From: Eukaryota sp. TZLM1-RC
Lineage: Eukaryota; Metamonada: BaSk clade
DNA length: 64,000 nucleotides
Reading direction: 5' to 3'
NCBI GenBank assembly: GCA_040285825.1
Contig: JAUPSS010000006.1
Location: forward strand, 496,001 to 560,000
The translations under genes and the position numbers were made by a program. This document shows, piece by piece, positions 52,201-63,086 of the stretch (position 1 is the first letter of the stretch; each line of letters begins with the position of its first letter). The notes beneath the pieces are model-generated. The model did not search any database and had not been told where the DNA came from. It was given only the letters and a program-made list of their open reading frames with translations.

Positions 52201-52844
52201 CTAACCTTTTGACCGTAACTCACCTCTTGGTGATACATTCATAATAATTCCAATGTGTTTTTCATTCAGTGCGAATTGTGAATGATTTTTCACATCTGTT
52301 ACTGAGGGAGAAAGAGTAGCATTTTGTGGATGAGTATGAATTCTACCCCACTACAACTAAGCCATGTTCTTTTTAATCGTTTTACATATTTTGGGGAAGC
52401 AACTGTTGTTAATATTTTTTCGACAGGTGTCACAGAACCAGATTGTGGAGGAATGATCATGTGTGAGATTTTGTATCGATTTCCATCACGTTTAACACAT
52501 AATAAAGCAAGTCTTTCAATGTTACTTTCACATTGTTCTGGAAAATATAACATCATTATATTGAATATATTTTTGGAAATATTATATTGAAAATACAGAG
52601 TAGTTGGAACCTTTACCAATTCATAGTGAATCATTATTTTAGTTTCATATTTTTTAAGCTGGTGTTGTGTTAATCTTGGAGGACTTCTTGAAACTAATTG
52701 TAATGGTGGTTGTTGATTAACTATTGGATGTCTTGAAGAAACTGATTTGACTAGTATTGTTGGTTGTTTTCTAAATTTAGCAACATTTCTCAATGGATAT
52801 TTAATCAACCATTGATAATGTTGAGAATGCAGTTCCATTATCAA
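52201..52844 (-). pseudogene. JAMM/MPN+ metalloprotease, AMSH-like, one disruption
   Basis: ATG at 52844 (MIMELHSQHYQWL). The MPN domain begins near residue 100: SNIERLALLCVKRDGNRYK, MIIPPQSGSVTPVE. After a frame break near 52360 the neighbouring frame gives WGRIHTHPQNATLSPSVTD, a perfect JAMM motif (H-x-H-P-x7-S-x2-D, His codons at 52327-52338), then NHSQFALNEKHIGIIMNVSP and TAG at 52201. JAMM enzymes use zinc to cleave ubiquitin isopeptide bonds; the NHSQF-type segment is typical of the AMSH branch. The N-terminal 100 residues are basic and not recognised. Paralogue fragment at 47523. Confidence 0.65.
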
Positions 52845-52908
52845 TTTCGCCCTTTACTTCCACGTTGTTTATTGAACAGTTCAACCAAAGTTCCCCGTTA
52901 GAACTTGT

Positions 52909-53193
52909 TTAGTATCCTGTCACCTTGGACAGTCTAGCACTGTGGATAGAACCGATAGGATTGGAGGACTCTCTGACTCTTTTTAATGGATTGAGGTGTC
53001 TATAATTCGTATCAATTTTGCTCATTGTATAAATGGTGTTGATTGAATTATGTGTAAGGTTATTATTAAAAGATGTATATTCATCTGATTTATTTGTACT
53101 ACGTTTACTATTACGTTTAGCTCCTCCCTCGCGCTTTTTTGAACCAGGTCTTCCCAGCATTTTAAAACATTTTTCTTCAAACAATGTGTGCAT
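52909..53193 (-). CDS. Hypothetical basic protein, 94 aa
   Basis: ATG at 53193 or, giving a more typical start, 53160 (MLGRPGSKKREGGAKRNSKR). A strongly basic N-terminus suggests nucleic acid binding or nuclear targeting. It lies 65 bases upstream of the JAMM gene on the same strand and could be its 5' part. No family recognised. Confidence 0.35.
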   Translation of the reverse strand: MHTLFEEKCFKMLGRPGSKKREGGAKRNSKRSTNKSDEYTSFNNNLTHNSINTIYTMSKIDTNYRHLNPLKRVRESSNPIGSIHSARLSKVTGY

Positions 53194-53504
53194 TGTTCAA
53201 CTAGGCAGCACAGAGTCAATTGATAAAAACTTTCGAAATTAACACTGCTAAAAATATCATCAGTATTAATCCAATAATTCCTTGAAGATTCATCATCATT
53301 TTAATATAAAAAAATGAATAGTGTCCTAAAAATTGACCATTTCTATTAATCCTTCCCTTGACTCTATGATTTTCCCTTCAATGAATTTCACTCGTGAGTA
53401 CTTATCTATCTTTGATGCGACGGTGCATGATCTTCCATTGCCTCCTGTGTCGGTTCCCGTTGTTCCCGTTGTTCCTGTCGTTCCTGTCGTCCACCAGCTG
53501 TTTC

Positions 53505-54803
53505 TATTTTGTAATTTTTAATAATTTTAATTAATGAATTATTATTTACTTTGATTCTAATATCATTTTTCAAAAATGGTACTAGATCTTCTTTAGGGTG
53601 TAGTTTTTTTAATTTTTGTATGGTTTCGTCGGTTTTAAAAGTGAGCCTTTTTTATGGGTTAAAACTGTAAATGATTTACCAACAGCACCTTCTTTGAGAT
53701 AATTCATAGACTTTTCAATCATTTTCTCCTTATTCCACTTTTTTCTTTGCTTTTCAATTGAATTCGTATGAATTGGTTCATTTAAACTTATGTAATTATA
53801 AATTGAATTTACATATTCATCAAATTTTTTTCAAAATTCATGTTGTCTTTTCTAAAATTATAAATAGTTAAACTAAAACTAAAAGATCTAAGGTCTGATA
53901 TTTTTAAGAAATTTATAATTGTTTTAAAATTTAAAACACAATTCCCGCTTTTAAATAAACACAACGCAGGTGATAAAATTAACCATTTAGCCTTTTCACG
54001 TACATTTAATGAAGAGCCAAGAATAAAATTTTGTACGTGAAAATAAGTTTTTAACAGGTTGTAAACTTAGATTAACACAAGCTAAAATTTTGAAAACCTG
54101 AATAAAAAAATCTTCAGGTATTTCAAATAAATCAGTTAAATCATTACTGTTTGAACAATTATTTTCGAAAGTAGATAAATGTAGAAAATAACTAAAAATA
54201 TCATCATTTTGGATGTATTTATGAATTATGCCGAAATGTTTTGATATACCATTTTCAGCGTAAATTTTGTCACAATTATCAATTGGACATACAACAAGTG
54301 AATTTGTTTGTAAAAATTCATCATTAAAAAATTCGACTTCATGAATATTTCTATTATTTAAATGTTTTAATAATCTTTGTTGATCTTTGAAAGGGCCAGC
54401 ACCACATTGGCATTTATGAATAAAATAATTTTCAGTGTTAAATATAACTTCTGATGAAAAAGTGGGTAAAGCAATACTTTCATCTAAAGTGTCAAATAAA
54501 GGCAAATAATCAACACTATTGGAATTAAGACCAGTTTTAGCCCACTGATCTGCAATTTCGTTTTTATTATCATTATTGTGTGCCTTTACCCAATTGAAAA
54601 TAAATTGAGTATTTAGTTTCTGTAACAGTATTTGAATCAAATTAACTTTCTTCTTAATAATATTGACTGTAGCGTTAAATTGACCAGATAACCATTTAAT
54701 AACATTTTGACTATCAGTGAAAAAATCAACTCTTTTAGGTTTGTATTTTAACTTAAGGAGAGACAATAAACCCAAAATAATAGCAGGTAACTCAGCAGAG
54801 TTG
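53505..54803 (-). pseudogene. Non-LTR retroelement N-terminal part: RNase H, C2H2 fingers, pre-RT
   Basis: The main frame (54803-53996) has RNase HI motifs: Glu in INSAELPAIILGLL, Asp in FFTDSQNVIKWL and FNWVKAHNNDNKNEIADQW. The first catalytic Asp is lost where the satellite cuts the gene. Then a Cys/His cluster (KCQCGAG...H) and a C2H2 finger CPIDNCDKIYAENGISKHFG. After a shift near 54020 come VREKAKWLILSPALCLF, EKMIEKSMNYLKEGAVGKS and TFKTDETIQKLKKLHPKED, the pattern found ahead of the RT domain in R2-like proteins. No RT core follows. 53333-53500 plus may hold another fragment (MNFTREYLSIFDATV). Confidence 0.6.
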
Positions 54804-55345
54804 ATGGTTAGGTGAGTTGCATGTGGTCTTTATGTACTAGATGTGATCAACTTGTGATCAAACTTTGTGTGAAATTGTGTGTGAATAATGTTGGCTATGT
54901 GTTACTTGGTCAATACAAACTCTTGATTACATTTTCAATTGATTTTGTATATATTTGAATTAATTGAGTTTATTAATTTTTAAACAGTAAATTGTGAAAA
55001 TAGTGAAAATCAAAAAGTATACAATTAAATGTTGCAAACTAATAAAATTATTGTTGTAAGTGTAAGAGTATCGTTTTTGATACGATTTACTGAGGCTCAT
55101 ATGAAGTTTCTAGTTTCGTATATTGACCAATGGTTGTTTATTACAATCATTGGTCAAATCTTTAAAGTCCATTTTGGGACAATTAATATAACAATTGTGG
55201 TGTTAAAGTCCGTGCTATGGTCATTTGAGTAGTCATTGGTATGATTGGTTGAATGGTCAGTGCTATGATTTGGTGAGTTGCATGTAGTCTTTATGTACTA
55301 GATGTGATCAATTTGTGATCAAACTTTGTGTGAAATTGTGTGTGG
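54803..55345. repeat. Satellite family C, about 1.2 units
   Basis: Same unit as 42545-44475 with its own variants (GTAAATTGTGAAAATAGTG). The left edge cuts the RNase H gene and the right edge cuts the zinc-knuckle gene of the ligase array. Confidence 0.9.
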
Positions 55346-56240
55346 TTATCAATTTGATCATCGGTTGTCGGAAAATTGTTACGATTAGTTTGAAGAAATA
55401 GATTTTTGACTTGACGTAACCTCCAACGAAAAACAGACTTACCACGTTTCATCTCTTTTTGAAGGATGAAATATTCCACTTTTATATTCCATTTTTTTAA
55501 TTCAGAAGTAAATCTTCGCATTTCCATTGAGAAGGGAATTGTACTGGCGGGACTAATTTCTATTGGAATCTGAATCGGAGGTCTAACAGTGTCAAAAGCT
55601 TTACAATTAGTGAAAACAAAAGTTTTCGACCATTTCTTGAATCTGTAACAACTTTTCTGCAGAATGGACAACAAAGATTATTATTTTCAGAAGGGGAAGG
55701 AGAGTGAGCACTGGGAGCATTTGAAGATCAGCGGAATTACTATTTTCGGCACAATTCAAATAGACATCGACTGGAACAGAACATTGGAGATTTTTTTGAG
55801 CAAAATTTAATTCAATTTCTTTTTTTTGTATTTCAGGGCGTGTTCTCGAATCATGACCACTGATACCGCAAATCGAACATTTTTTAGAACGTTTCAAACA
55901 CTGATCTGGAAAAGATTTATTGGCAAAATGATTTTCACAAGAAGATGCATTAGTTTCCATTTTTTGTTTTGCAGACCTGGCATTGTTTGCAAAACGCACA
56001 ACTGAACGTAAAAAACGAACAGGAGGCTTTTTGTAGTTAAATTCGATTTTGGGACCTTTAAATTTTTTGAAATATTTCCAGCATGAGGTAAGGAGTGTCA
56101 AGAATGACTAGGTTGCAAAGATGGCGAAATTGAAGAAGGAAGAAGTGAAGAAGGAGAAGAATATTTGTTGACATTATCATTAACACTTCGTTCAGTGTAT
56201 ATTGCTTTCCAATTGGTGTCGCCATCACTGTCAGGACACA
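55346..56240 (-). pseudogene. Array copy A: zinc-knuckle/zinc-ribbon gene, 3'-truncated
   Basis: A Ser-rich N-terminal part (DGDTNWKAIYTERSVNDN) lies in one frame to about 56110, then a basic segment and the knuckle CSICGISGHDSRTR, in which the last Cys is Arg. After a shift comes the ribbon and RRFTSELKKWNIKVEYFI. The end is replaced by satellite C at 55346, so the segment before the ligase is lost. See copy B for the fuller version. Confidence 0.6.
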
Positions 56241-56427
56241 ATGTCAGGACCGTGAAAGTCTTACCAATAGACTAGCAAGTAAACAAGACAGAAATTTAGG
56301 GTGATGAAAGAGGGAGAAAAAAAGTGAAAGAGACATAATTGAAGAAGAGTATAGAGAAGAAAAAGAATGTAAAGACGCAATAAATGCAGTGATAGATTGT
56401 TTCAATCGAACTGATTCAACAACTTGG

Positions 56428-56990
56428 TCAATAGTCAATTAATATTATATAAACTTTTTGATTATTTAATTCTAATGATGTGTTTATAATGGTACTATAT
56501 TTAATTGGAGTTAACATTTCAACATATTTATTTGAGAATAGATATGAGGAATTATTATAATTTAATGTGTGACTAATTCGTGAATTATATGCAATTACCA
56601 TTAAGTATTCATTTCTATAATTTTTCAAATCTATGACTTTGCCCGAAATTCTTTTTTTCTATTATTTTATAGTTTTGAATATTTGAAAAAAAGTCTACTT
56701 GCATTAAATTTAAACCTAGAAGATGGATCAACATCACGACCATTAAATGTAAAGATATAATTTAAGTCAGAATTTAATACTAAATCTGTTCTGTTATTAC
56801 CTTTGCTTAATCTAGCGAATTTAATAGGATATGCTAAATTTGATTCTAACAATATTTTTATAGTTAAGTTACCCCTTGATTTGGAATTGATCTCAATTAT
56901 ATTAATATCATTGTTTGTTGAATATGATATTCCATCTGAATTCTCATTGAATGTAAAGGGAAATAGTCTACCAAATAGTCGAGTGATCAT
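56428..56990 (-). pseudogene. Array copy A: MITRLF protein, frameshifted
   Basis: Same protein as copy B but broken near 56690 by an A7 run (six in copy B, five in copy C) and a changed residue (DPSSRF). The second part continues in another frame to 56428. Confidence 0.65.
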
Positions 56991-57011
56991 TTTAAAAAAA
57001 TAATTAAGTTA

Positions 57012-58110
57012 TTATAGTTCATCAGGATATTTTTTTATAACCGCATTTCTTGATACTAAATATCCATCCTCAACAATTGGTCGTAAATGTTCAACTAATA
57101 TAGTTATTCCAATAATTAATGAGGGATCATTAAAATACTCAAACATTCTTTCATCATTCAATTTACTAACTTTTTGATCATATCTCTCATATTCAATAAT
57201 TAGTGAAGTTACCCTACTAACTTCACCATATTTTTGAAGTTAGTACTTCACCATCAACGTCTTTAACCACAAAGTATCCTTGATATCTTTTCTTAAGTTT
57301 AAGGTTGTATCTAGATTTTGAAGCCTTATATGTAGCATTCTTTCTAATGATTAATCCTTCATAACCTTTAGAATCTTACTCTGTCAATATATCCATAATA
57401 TTTGACTCAACTGTAAAGTATTCAACTAATTCAATTTTAGTTGATTGAATTGGATTTGATTTAATTAATTCATTCAATTGATTTAGTCTACTTTTAAATA
57501 ATAGAGCTGAAGTTTTTCTAACATAATCATTATATGGAATGTAATCAAACATAAAATATTGTATTTATTGAAAATCTTCAATAGTTACATTCTTTAATTT
57601 AACTAGTCTAGATACTTTATGAATTATCTCAAAATTAGTTTCAGGATCAATCCAAGTTAATTCTCCATAAATTACGAAATTATTTCTAATGTTCTTAAAC
57701 ATATTATCAAATGCATCATGAATTTCAGGTAGTTGCAAAATATTTCCACCAAGAGTAGTGAATGTTGGTTGTTGATCTATTCAAACCATTAGTAATAAAT
57801 TTCCATCATATTTTCTGCTTGCCATATCAACTCCATATTCAAAATGATCTTTTTTTTGGATCAAAATCAACACCTTGTTGTACACCATGATACTTTTCAA
57901 TAGTAAAATCATCCGGAAATACTTTCTTCAATTTCTTCAAACCGACACTAACATCTAATTGACGACTAATAATATCAAACAACATAGGTTTACTAAGTTT
58001 TTGATCAAGTGCAAATTTATTAATTGATCCATATGCAATATTCCCACTTATTGTTCTATTGTGGAGTGCCACTAAGAATTCATAAAATGATTTACAAAAT
58101 TTTGGAATGA
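57012..58110 (-). pseudogene. Array copy A: ATP-dependent DNA ligase
   Basis: N-terminal part FYEFLVALHNRTISGN to VDFDPKK. After a shift in an A8 run come the nucleotidyltransferase motifs: SRKYDGNLLLM (motif I, Lys that accepts AMP), IYGELTWID (III), MFDYIPYND (IIIa-like), GYEGLIIRK (IV) and LKLKKRY (V). Then an OB-fold-like end (YFVVKDVDGEVLTSK, VTSLIIEYERYDQK) and VIKKYPDEL with TAA at 57012. Copy A also has a TAA (57378) where copy B has Tyr. About 350 residues in all, the size of small viral and phage ligases that seal nicks. No ATG is found; the frame overlaps the zinc-ribbon frame upstream. Confidence 0.75.
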
Positions 58111-59090
58111 GTACTGTCTGAAATAACAGTTTTTGCTGATTGTTTCAAACCTTTTTCATTGTCTTCGTTCAAGATTTCATCATCAGAAATGTTAATGAAA
58201 TTTTCAATTTGATCATCGGTTGTCGGAAAATTGTTACGATTAGTTTGAAGAAATAGATTTTTGACTTGACGTAACCTCCAACGAAAAACAGACTTACCAC
58301 GTTTCATCTCTTTTTGAAGGATGAAATATTCCACTTTTATATTCCATTTTTTTAATTCAGAAGTAAATCTTCGCATTTCTATTGAGAAGGGAATTGCACT
58401 TGCGAGGCTAATTTCTATTGGAATTTGAATCGGAGGTCTAACAGTCTCAAAAGCTCTACAATTAGTGCAAAACAAAAGTTTTCGACCATTTCTTGAATCT
58501 GTAACAACTTTTCTGCAGAATGGACAACAAAGATTATTATTTTCAGAAGGGGAAGGAAAGTGAGCACTGGGAGAATTTGAAGATCAGCGGAATTACTATT
58601 TTCGGCACAATTCAAATAGACATCGACTGGAACAGAACATTGGAGAATTTTTTGAGCAGAATTTAATTCAATTTCTGTTTTTGTTTTTCAGGGCGTGTTC
58701 TCGAATCATGACCACTGATACCGCAAATCGAACATTTTTTAGATCGTTTCAAACACTGATCTGGAAACGATTTATTGGCAAAATGATTTTCACAAGAAGA
58801 TGCATTAGTTTCAATTTTTTGTTTTGCAGACCTGGCATTGTTTGCAAAACGCACAACTGAACGTAAAGAACGAACAGGAAGCTTTTTGTAGTTAAATTCG
58901 ATTTTGAGACCTTTAAATTTTTTGAAATATTTCCAGCATGAGGTAAGGAGTGTCAAGAATGACTAGGTTGCAAAGATGGCGAAATTGAAGAAGGAAGAAG
59001 TGAAGAAGGAGAAGAATATTTGTTGACATTATCATTAACACTTCGTTCAGTGTATATTGCTTACCAATTGGTGTCGCCATCACTGTCAGG
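58092..59090 (-). pseudogene. Array copy B: zinc-knuckle/zinc-ribbon gene
   Basis: Frames in order: DGDTNWKAIYTERSV (about 59080), TLLTSCWKYFKKFKG, SLRSVVRFANNARSAKQ, knuckle CSICGISGHDSRTR (Cys to Arg), then after a deletion relative to the 46.6-kb copy the ribbon NLCCPFCRKVV ... LLFCTNCRAFE, and a 100-residue tail RRFTSELKKWNIKVEYF, RKxNFPTTDDQIE-like, ending STHSKIL at 58092. The next frame on is the ligase, overlapping by about 50 bases. A zinc-protein::ligase fusion would need only one frame change. Confidence 0.6.
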
Positions 59091-59282
59091 ACACATTGTC
59101 AGGACCGTGAAAGTCTTACCAATAGACTAGCAAGTAAACAAGACAGAAATTTAGGGTGATGAAAGAGGGAGAAAAAAAGTGAAAGAGACCTAATTGAAGA
59201 AGAGTATAGAAAAGAAAAAGAATGTAAAGACGCAATAAATGCAGTGATAGATTGTTTCAATCGAACTGATTCAACAACTTGG

Positions 59283-59843
59283 TCAATAGTCAATTAATAT
59301 TATATAAACTTTTTGATTATTTAATTCTAATGATGTGTTTATAATGGTACTATATTTAATTGGAGTTAACATTTCAACATATATATTTGAGAATAGATAT
59401 GAGGAATTATTATAATTTAATGTGTGACTAATTCGTGAATTATATGCAATTACCATTAAGTATTCATTTCTATAATTTTTCAAATCTATGACTTTGCCCG
59501 AAATTCTTTTTTCTATTATTTTATAGTTTTGAATATTTGAAAAAAGTCTACTTGCATTAAATTTAAAAGTAGAAGATGGATCAACATCACGACCATTAAA
59601 TGTAAAGATATAATTTAAGTCAGAATTTAATACTAAATCTGTTCTGTTATTACCTTTGCTTAATCTAGCGAATTTAATAGGATATGCTAAATTTGATTCT
59701 AACAATATTTTTATAGTTAAGTTACCCCTTGATTTGGAATTGGTCTCAATTATATTAATATCATTGTTTGTTGAATATGATATTCCATCTGAATTCTCAT
59801 TGAATGTAAAGGGAAATAGTCTACCAAATAGTCGAGTGATCAT
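59283..59843 (-). CDS. Array copy B: MITRLF protein, intact, 186 aa
   Basis: ATG at 59843, 20 bases after the ligase stop at 59865. 186 codons without interruption: MITRLFGRLFPFTFNENSDG, a Ser/Asn/Ile-rich body with alternating hydrophobic residues suggesting beta-sheet, ending KVYIILIDY with TGA. No signal peptide, no Cys or His clusters. Present in all three array copies and as an older fragment at 37390-37690. The neighbourhood (ligase, zinc protein) suggests a replicating or integrating element; a structural or DNA-binding role cannot be told from sequence. Confidence 0.6.
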   Translation of the reverse strand: MITRLFGRLFPFTFNENSDGISYSTNNDINIIETNSKSRGNLTIKILLESNLAYPIKFARLSKGNNRTDLVLNSDLNYIFTFNGRDVDPSSTFKFNASRLFSNIQNYKIIEKRISGKVIDLKNYRNEYLMVIAYNSRISHTLNYNNSSYLFSNIYVEMLTPIKYSTIINTSLELNNQKVYIILIDY

Positions 59844-59864
59844 TTTAAAAAAATAATTAAGTTA

Positions 59865-61890
59865 TTATAGTTCATCAGGATATTTTTTTATAACCGCATT
59901 TCTTGATACTAAATATCCATCCTCAACAATTGGTCGTAAATGTTCAACTAATATAGTTATTCCAATAATTAATGAGGGATCATTAAAATACTCAAACATT
60001 CTTTCATCATTCAATTTACTAACTTTTTGATCATATCCCTCATATTCAATAATTAGTGAAGTTACCCTACTAACTTCACCATATTTTTTGAAGTTAGTAC
60101 TTCACCATCAACATCTTTAACCACAAAGTATCCTTGATATCTTTTATTGACTGGAATGTATGAAAAAGATCTTTATAATAATATTTGCAGCTCGGCTGTT
60201 TTAAATCAAGATCTTCACTCATTGTTATTGGAAAAGGGTGTTTGTGAAAACAAGGCGTCAGATTCTTCACTTTTTGTAACCATTGTACCACGAAGATTTG
60301 GATTGTGTGCCACTAATGAAGCATTTGTAACAAAAATGAGATTATATTTGAACATCCCCATTAACCAATTATTATCAAAAGAAAAATGTATTTGTTCGAA
60401 TTCACCTCAACTCACTTTGCGCCATGCTCTAAATTGCTCTAAATTGATAACTTATCGTTCTTCATTACATGATGCTGTTAGAGACACTGTTTTCAATATG
60501 GCACAAACTGCAAGGATATCGTGTATCAAAGAGCCCCTGCTGAAAGAAACACTTTCTCTGAATAATTTTGGTTCTGATGATAGAGGTGATGTATACTGTG
60601 ATTGGATTGATAATTCTGAAGCTATTGTTGACTTTGTCTCATGTAATGTTGCAAACGATACTTTGGTTCACAGAAGAAAACTTAATCCTGTGGCTGCTCT
60701 GGATTTTTAAAGCAAAAGAAAAACATAGAAAATATGATAAAGAAATTGAAGATGCAAATGTCGATAGAAATACACAGCTGGTTTTTATTGCTTTCCCATT
60801 TTCGATAAATGGAAGATTATCAGTTGAAGCAGAAGCTTTTTTGGATGACTTCCAAAAATTGGTGCAAGAAAAAACAATGAAAAGATTTGATATTTTTTTA
60901 TGGCGTTCACGGATTCAATTTGCCATTATTAATAGATTACCGCGGTTTTTCAATCGAATTAGAGAAGCTTTAGCTAGACAGCAAGCAAATCAAGATTTTG
61001 TAGAGGAAATCTTGGTTTAATGATAGTCGTCCCATTAGTTATGATTTAATTTAATCAAGTGTGCAAATTCAATAAATTGAGTATATCTTTTCTTAAGTTT
61101 AAGGTTGTATCTAGATTTTGAAGCCTTATATGTAGCATTCTTTCTAATGATTAATCCTTCATAACCTTTAGAATCATACTCTGTCAATATATCCATAATA
61201 TTTGACTCAACTGTAAAGTATTCAACTAATTCAATTTTAGTTGATTGAATTGGATTTGATTTAATTAATTCATTCAATTGATTTAGTCTACTTTTTAAAT
61301 AATAGAGCTGAAGTTTTTCTAACATAATCATTATATGGAATGTAATCAAACATAAAAATATAGTATTTATTGAAAATCTTCAATAGTTACATTCTTTAAT
61401 TTAACTAGTCTAGATACTTTTATGAATTATCTCAAGATTAGTTTCAGGATCAATCCAAGTTAATTCTCCATAAATTACGAAATTATATCTAATGTTCTTA
61501 AACATATTATCAAATGCATCATGAATTTCAGGTAGTTGCAAAATATTTCCACCAAGAGTAGTGAATGTTGGTTGTTGATCTATCCAAACCATTAGTAATA
61601 AATTTCCATCATATTTTCTGCTTGCCATATCAACTCCATATTCAAAATGATCTTTTTTTTGGATCAAAATCAACACCTAGTTGTACACCATGATACTTTT
61701 CAATAGTAAAATCATCCGGAAATACTTTCTTCAATTTCTTCAAACCGACACTAACATCTAATTGACGACTAATAATATCAAACAACATAGGTTTACTAAG
61801 TTTTTGATCAAGTGCAAATTTATTAATTGATCCATATGCAATATTCCCACTTATTGTTCTATTGTGGAGTGCCACTAAGAATTCATAAAA
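59865..61890 (-). pseudogene. Array copy B: DNA ligase split by a retroelement insertion
   Basis: The 5' part is 61890-61083, with SRKYDGNLLLM, YGELTWIDPET, GYEGLIIRK and LKLKKRY. The 3' part is 60145-59865, ending VIKKYPDEL. A 5'-truncated non-LTR element sits between them in motif V, flanked by ATATCTTTT on both sides. It shares the A8 frameshift of copy A and has its own T5 frameshift near 61292. It keeps the Tyr that is a stop in copy A. Confidence 0.75.
60146..61082 (+). mobile_element. 5'-truncated non-LTR retrotransposon insertion with 9-bp TSD
   Basis: Encodes the C-terminus of an RLE-type element: PRRFGLCATNEAFVTKMRL, CCHC CICSNSPQLTLRHALNC, SLHDAVRDTVFNM, DRGDVYCDW and AIVDFVSCN, then after a shift in a T5 run near 60707 KAKEKHRKYDKEIE (the Lys/Tyr end of the endonuclease motif) and a helical tail ending EEILV. 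The direct repeat ATATCTTTT flanks it (60137-60145, 61083-61091). AATAAA lies near its 3' end. It is related to but distinct from the element at 38952-40271. Confidence 0.8.
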
Positions 61891-61894
61891 TGAT

Positions 61895-62895
61895 TTACAA
61901 AATTTTGGAATGAGTACTGTCTGAAATAACAGTTTTTGCTGATTGTATCAAACTTTTTTCATTGTCTTCGTTCAAGATTTCATCATCACAAATGTTAATG
62001 AAATTTTCAATTTGATCATCGGTTGTCGGAAAATTGTTACGATTAGTTTGAAGAAATAGATTTTTGACTTGACGTAACCTCCAACGAAAAACAGACTTAC
62101 CACGTTTCATCTCTTTTTGAAGGATGAAATATTCCACTTTTATATTCCATTTTTTTAATTCAGAAGTAAATCTTCGCATTTCTATTGAAAAGGGAATTGC
62201 ACTTGCGAGGCTAATTTCTATTGGAATCTGAATCGGAGGTCTAACAGTCTCAAAAGCTCTACAATTAGTGCAAAACAAAAGTTTTCGACCATTTCTTGAA
62301 TCTGTAACAACTTTTCTGCAGAATGGACAACAAAGATTATTATTTTCAGAAGGGGAAGGAAAGTGAGCACTGGGAGAATTTGAAGATCAGCGGAATTACT
62401 ATTTTCGGCACAATTCAAATAGACATCGACTGGAACAGAACATTGGAGAATTTTTTGAGCAGAATTTAATTCAATTTCTGTTTTTTGTATTTCAGGGCGT
62501 GTTCTCGAATCATGACCACTGATACCGCAAATCGAACATTTTTTAGAACGTTTCAAACACTGATCTGGAAACGATTTATTGGCAAAATGATTTTCACAAG
62601 AAGATGCATTAGTTTCCATTTTTTGTTTTGCAGACCTGGCATTGTTTGCAAAACGCACAACTGAACGTAAAAAACGAACAGGAGGCTTTTTGTAGTTAAA
62701 TTCGATTTTGGGACCTTTAAATTTTTTGAAATATTTCCAGCATGAGGTAAGGAGTGTCAAAAATGACTAGGTTGCAAAGATGGCGAAATTGAAGAAGGAA
62801 GAAGTGAAGAAGGAGAAGAATATTTGTTGACATTATCATTAACACTTCGTTCAGTGTATATTGCTTACCAATTGGTGTCGCCATCACTGTCAGGA
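61895..62895 (-). pseudogene. Array copy C: zinc-knuckle/zinc-ribbon gene
   Basis: As in copy B, with the same Cys to Arg change and the same frameshift between knuckle and ribbon. The frame 62218-62760 holds the knuckle; 61895-62278 holds the end of the ribbon and the tail. Confidence 0.6.
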
Positions 62896-63086
62896 CACAT
62901 TGTCAGGACTATGAAAGTCTTACCAATAGACTAGCAAGTAAACAAGACAGAAATTTAGGGTGATGAAAGAGGGAGAAAAAAAGTGAAAGAGACATAATTG
63001 AAGAAGAGTATAGAGAAGAAAAAGAATGTAAAGACGCAATAAATGCAGTGATAGATTGTTTCAATCGAACTGATTCAACAACTTGG

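Noticed and set aside
56244-56438. Ser/Leu-rich ORF in each array unit (56244-56438, 59099-59293, 62909-63097)
   Set aside because: Low-complexity frame from a TTG start in the gap between MITRLF and the zinc gene; the better coding sense lies in neighbouring frames.
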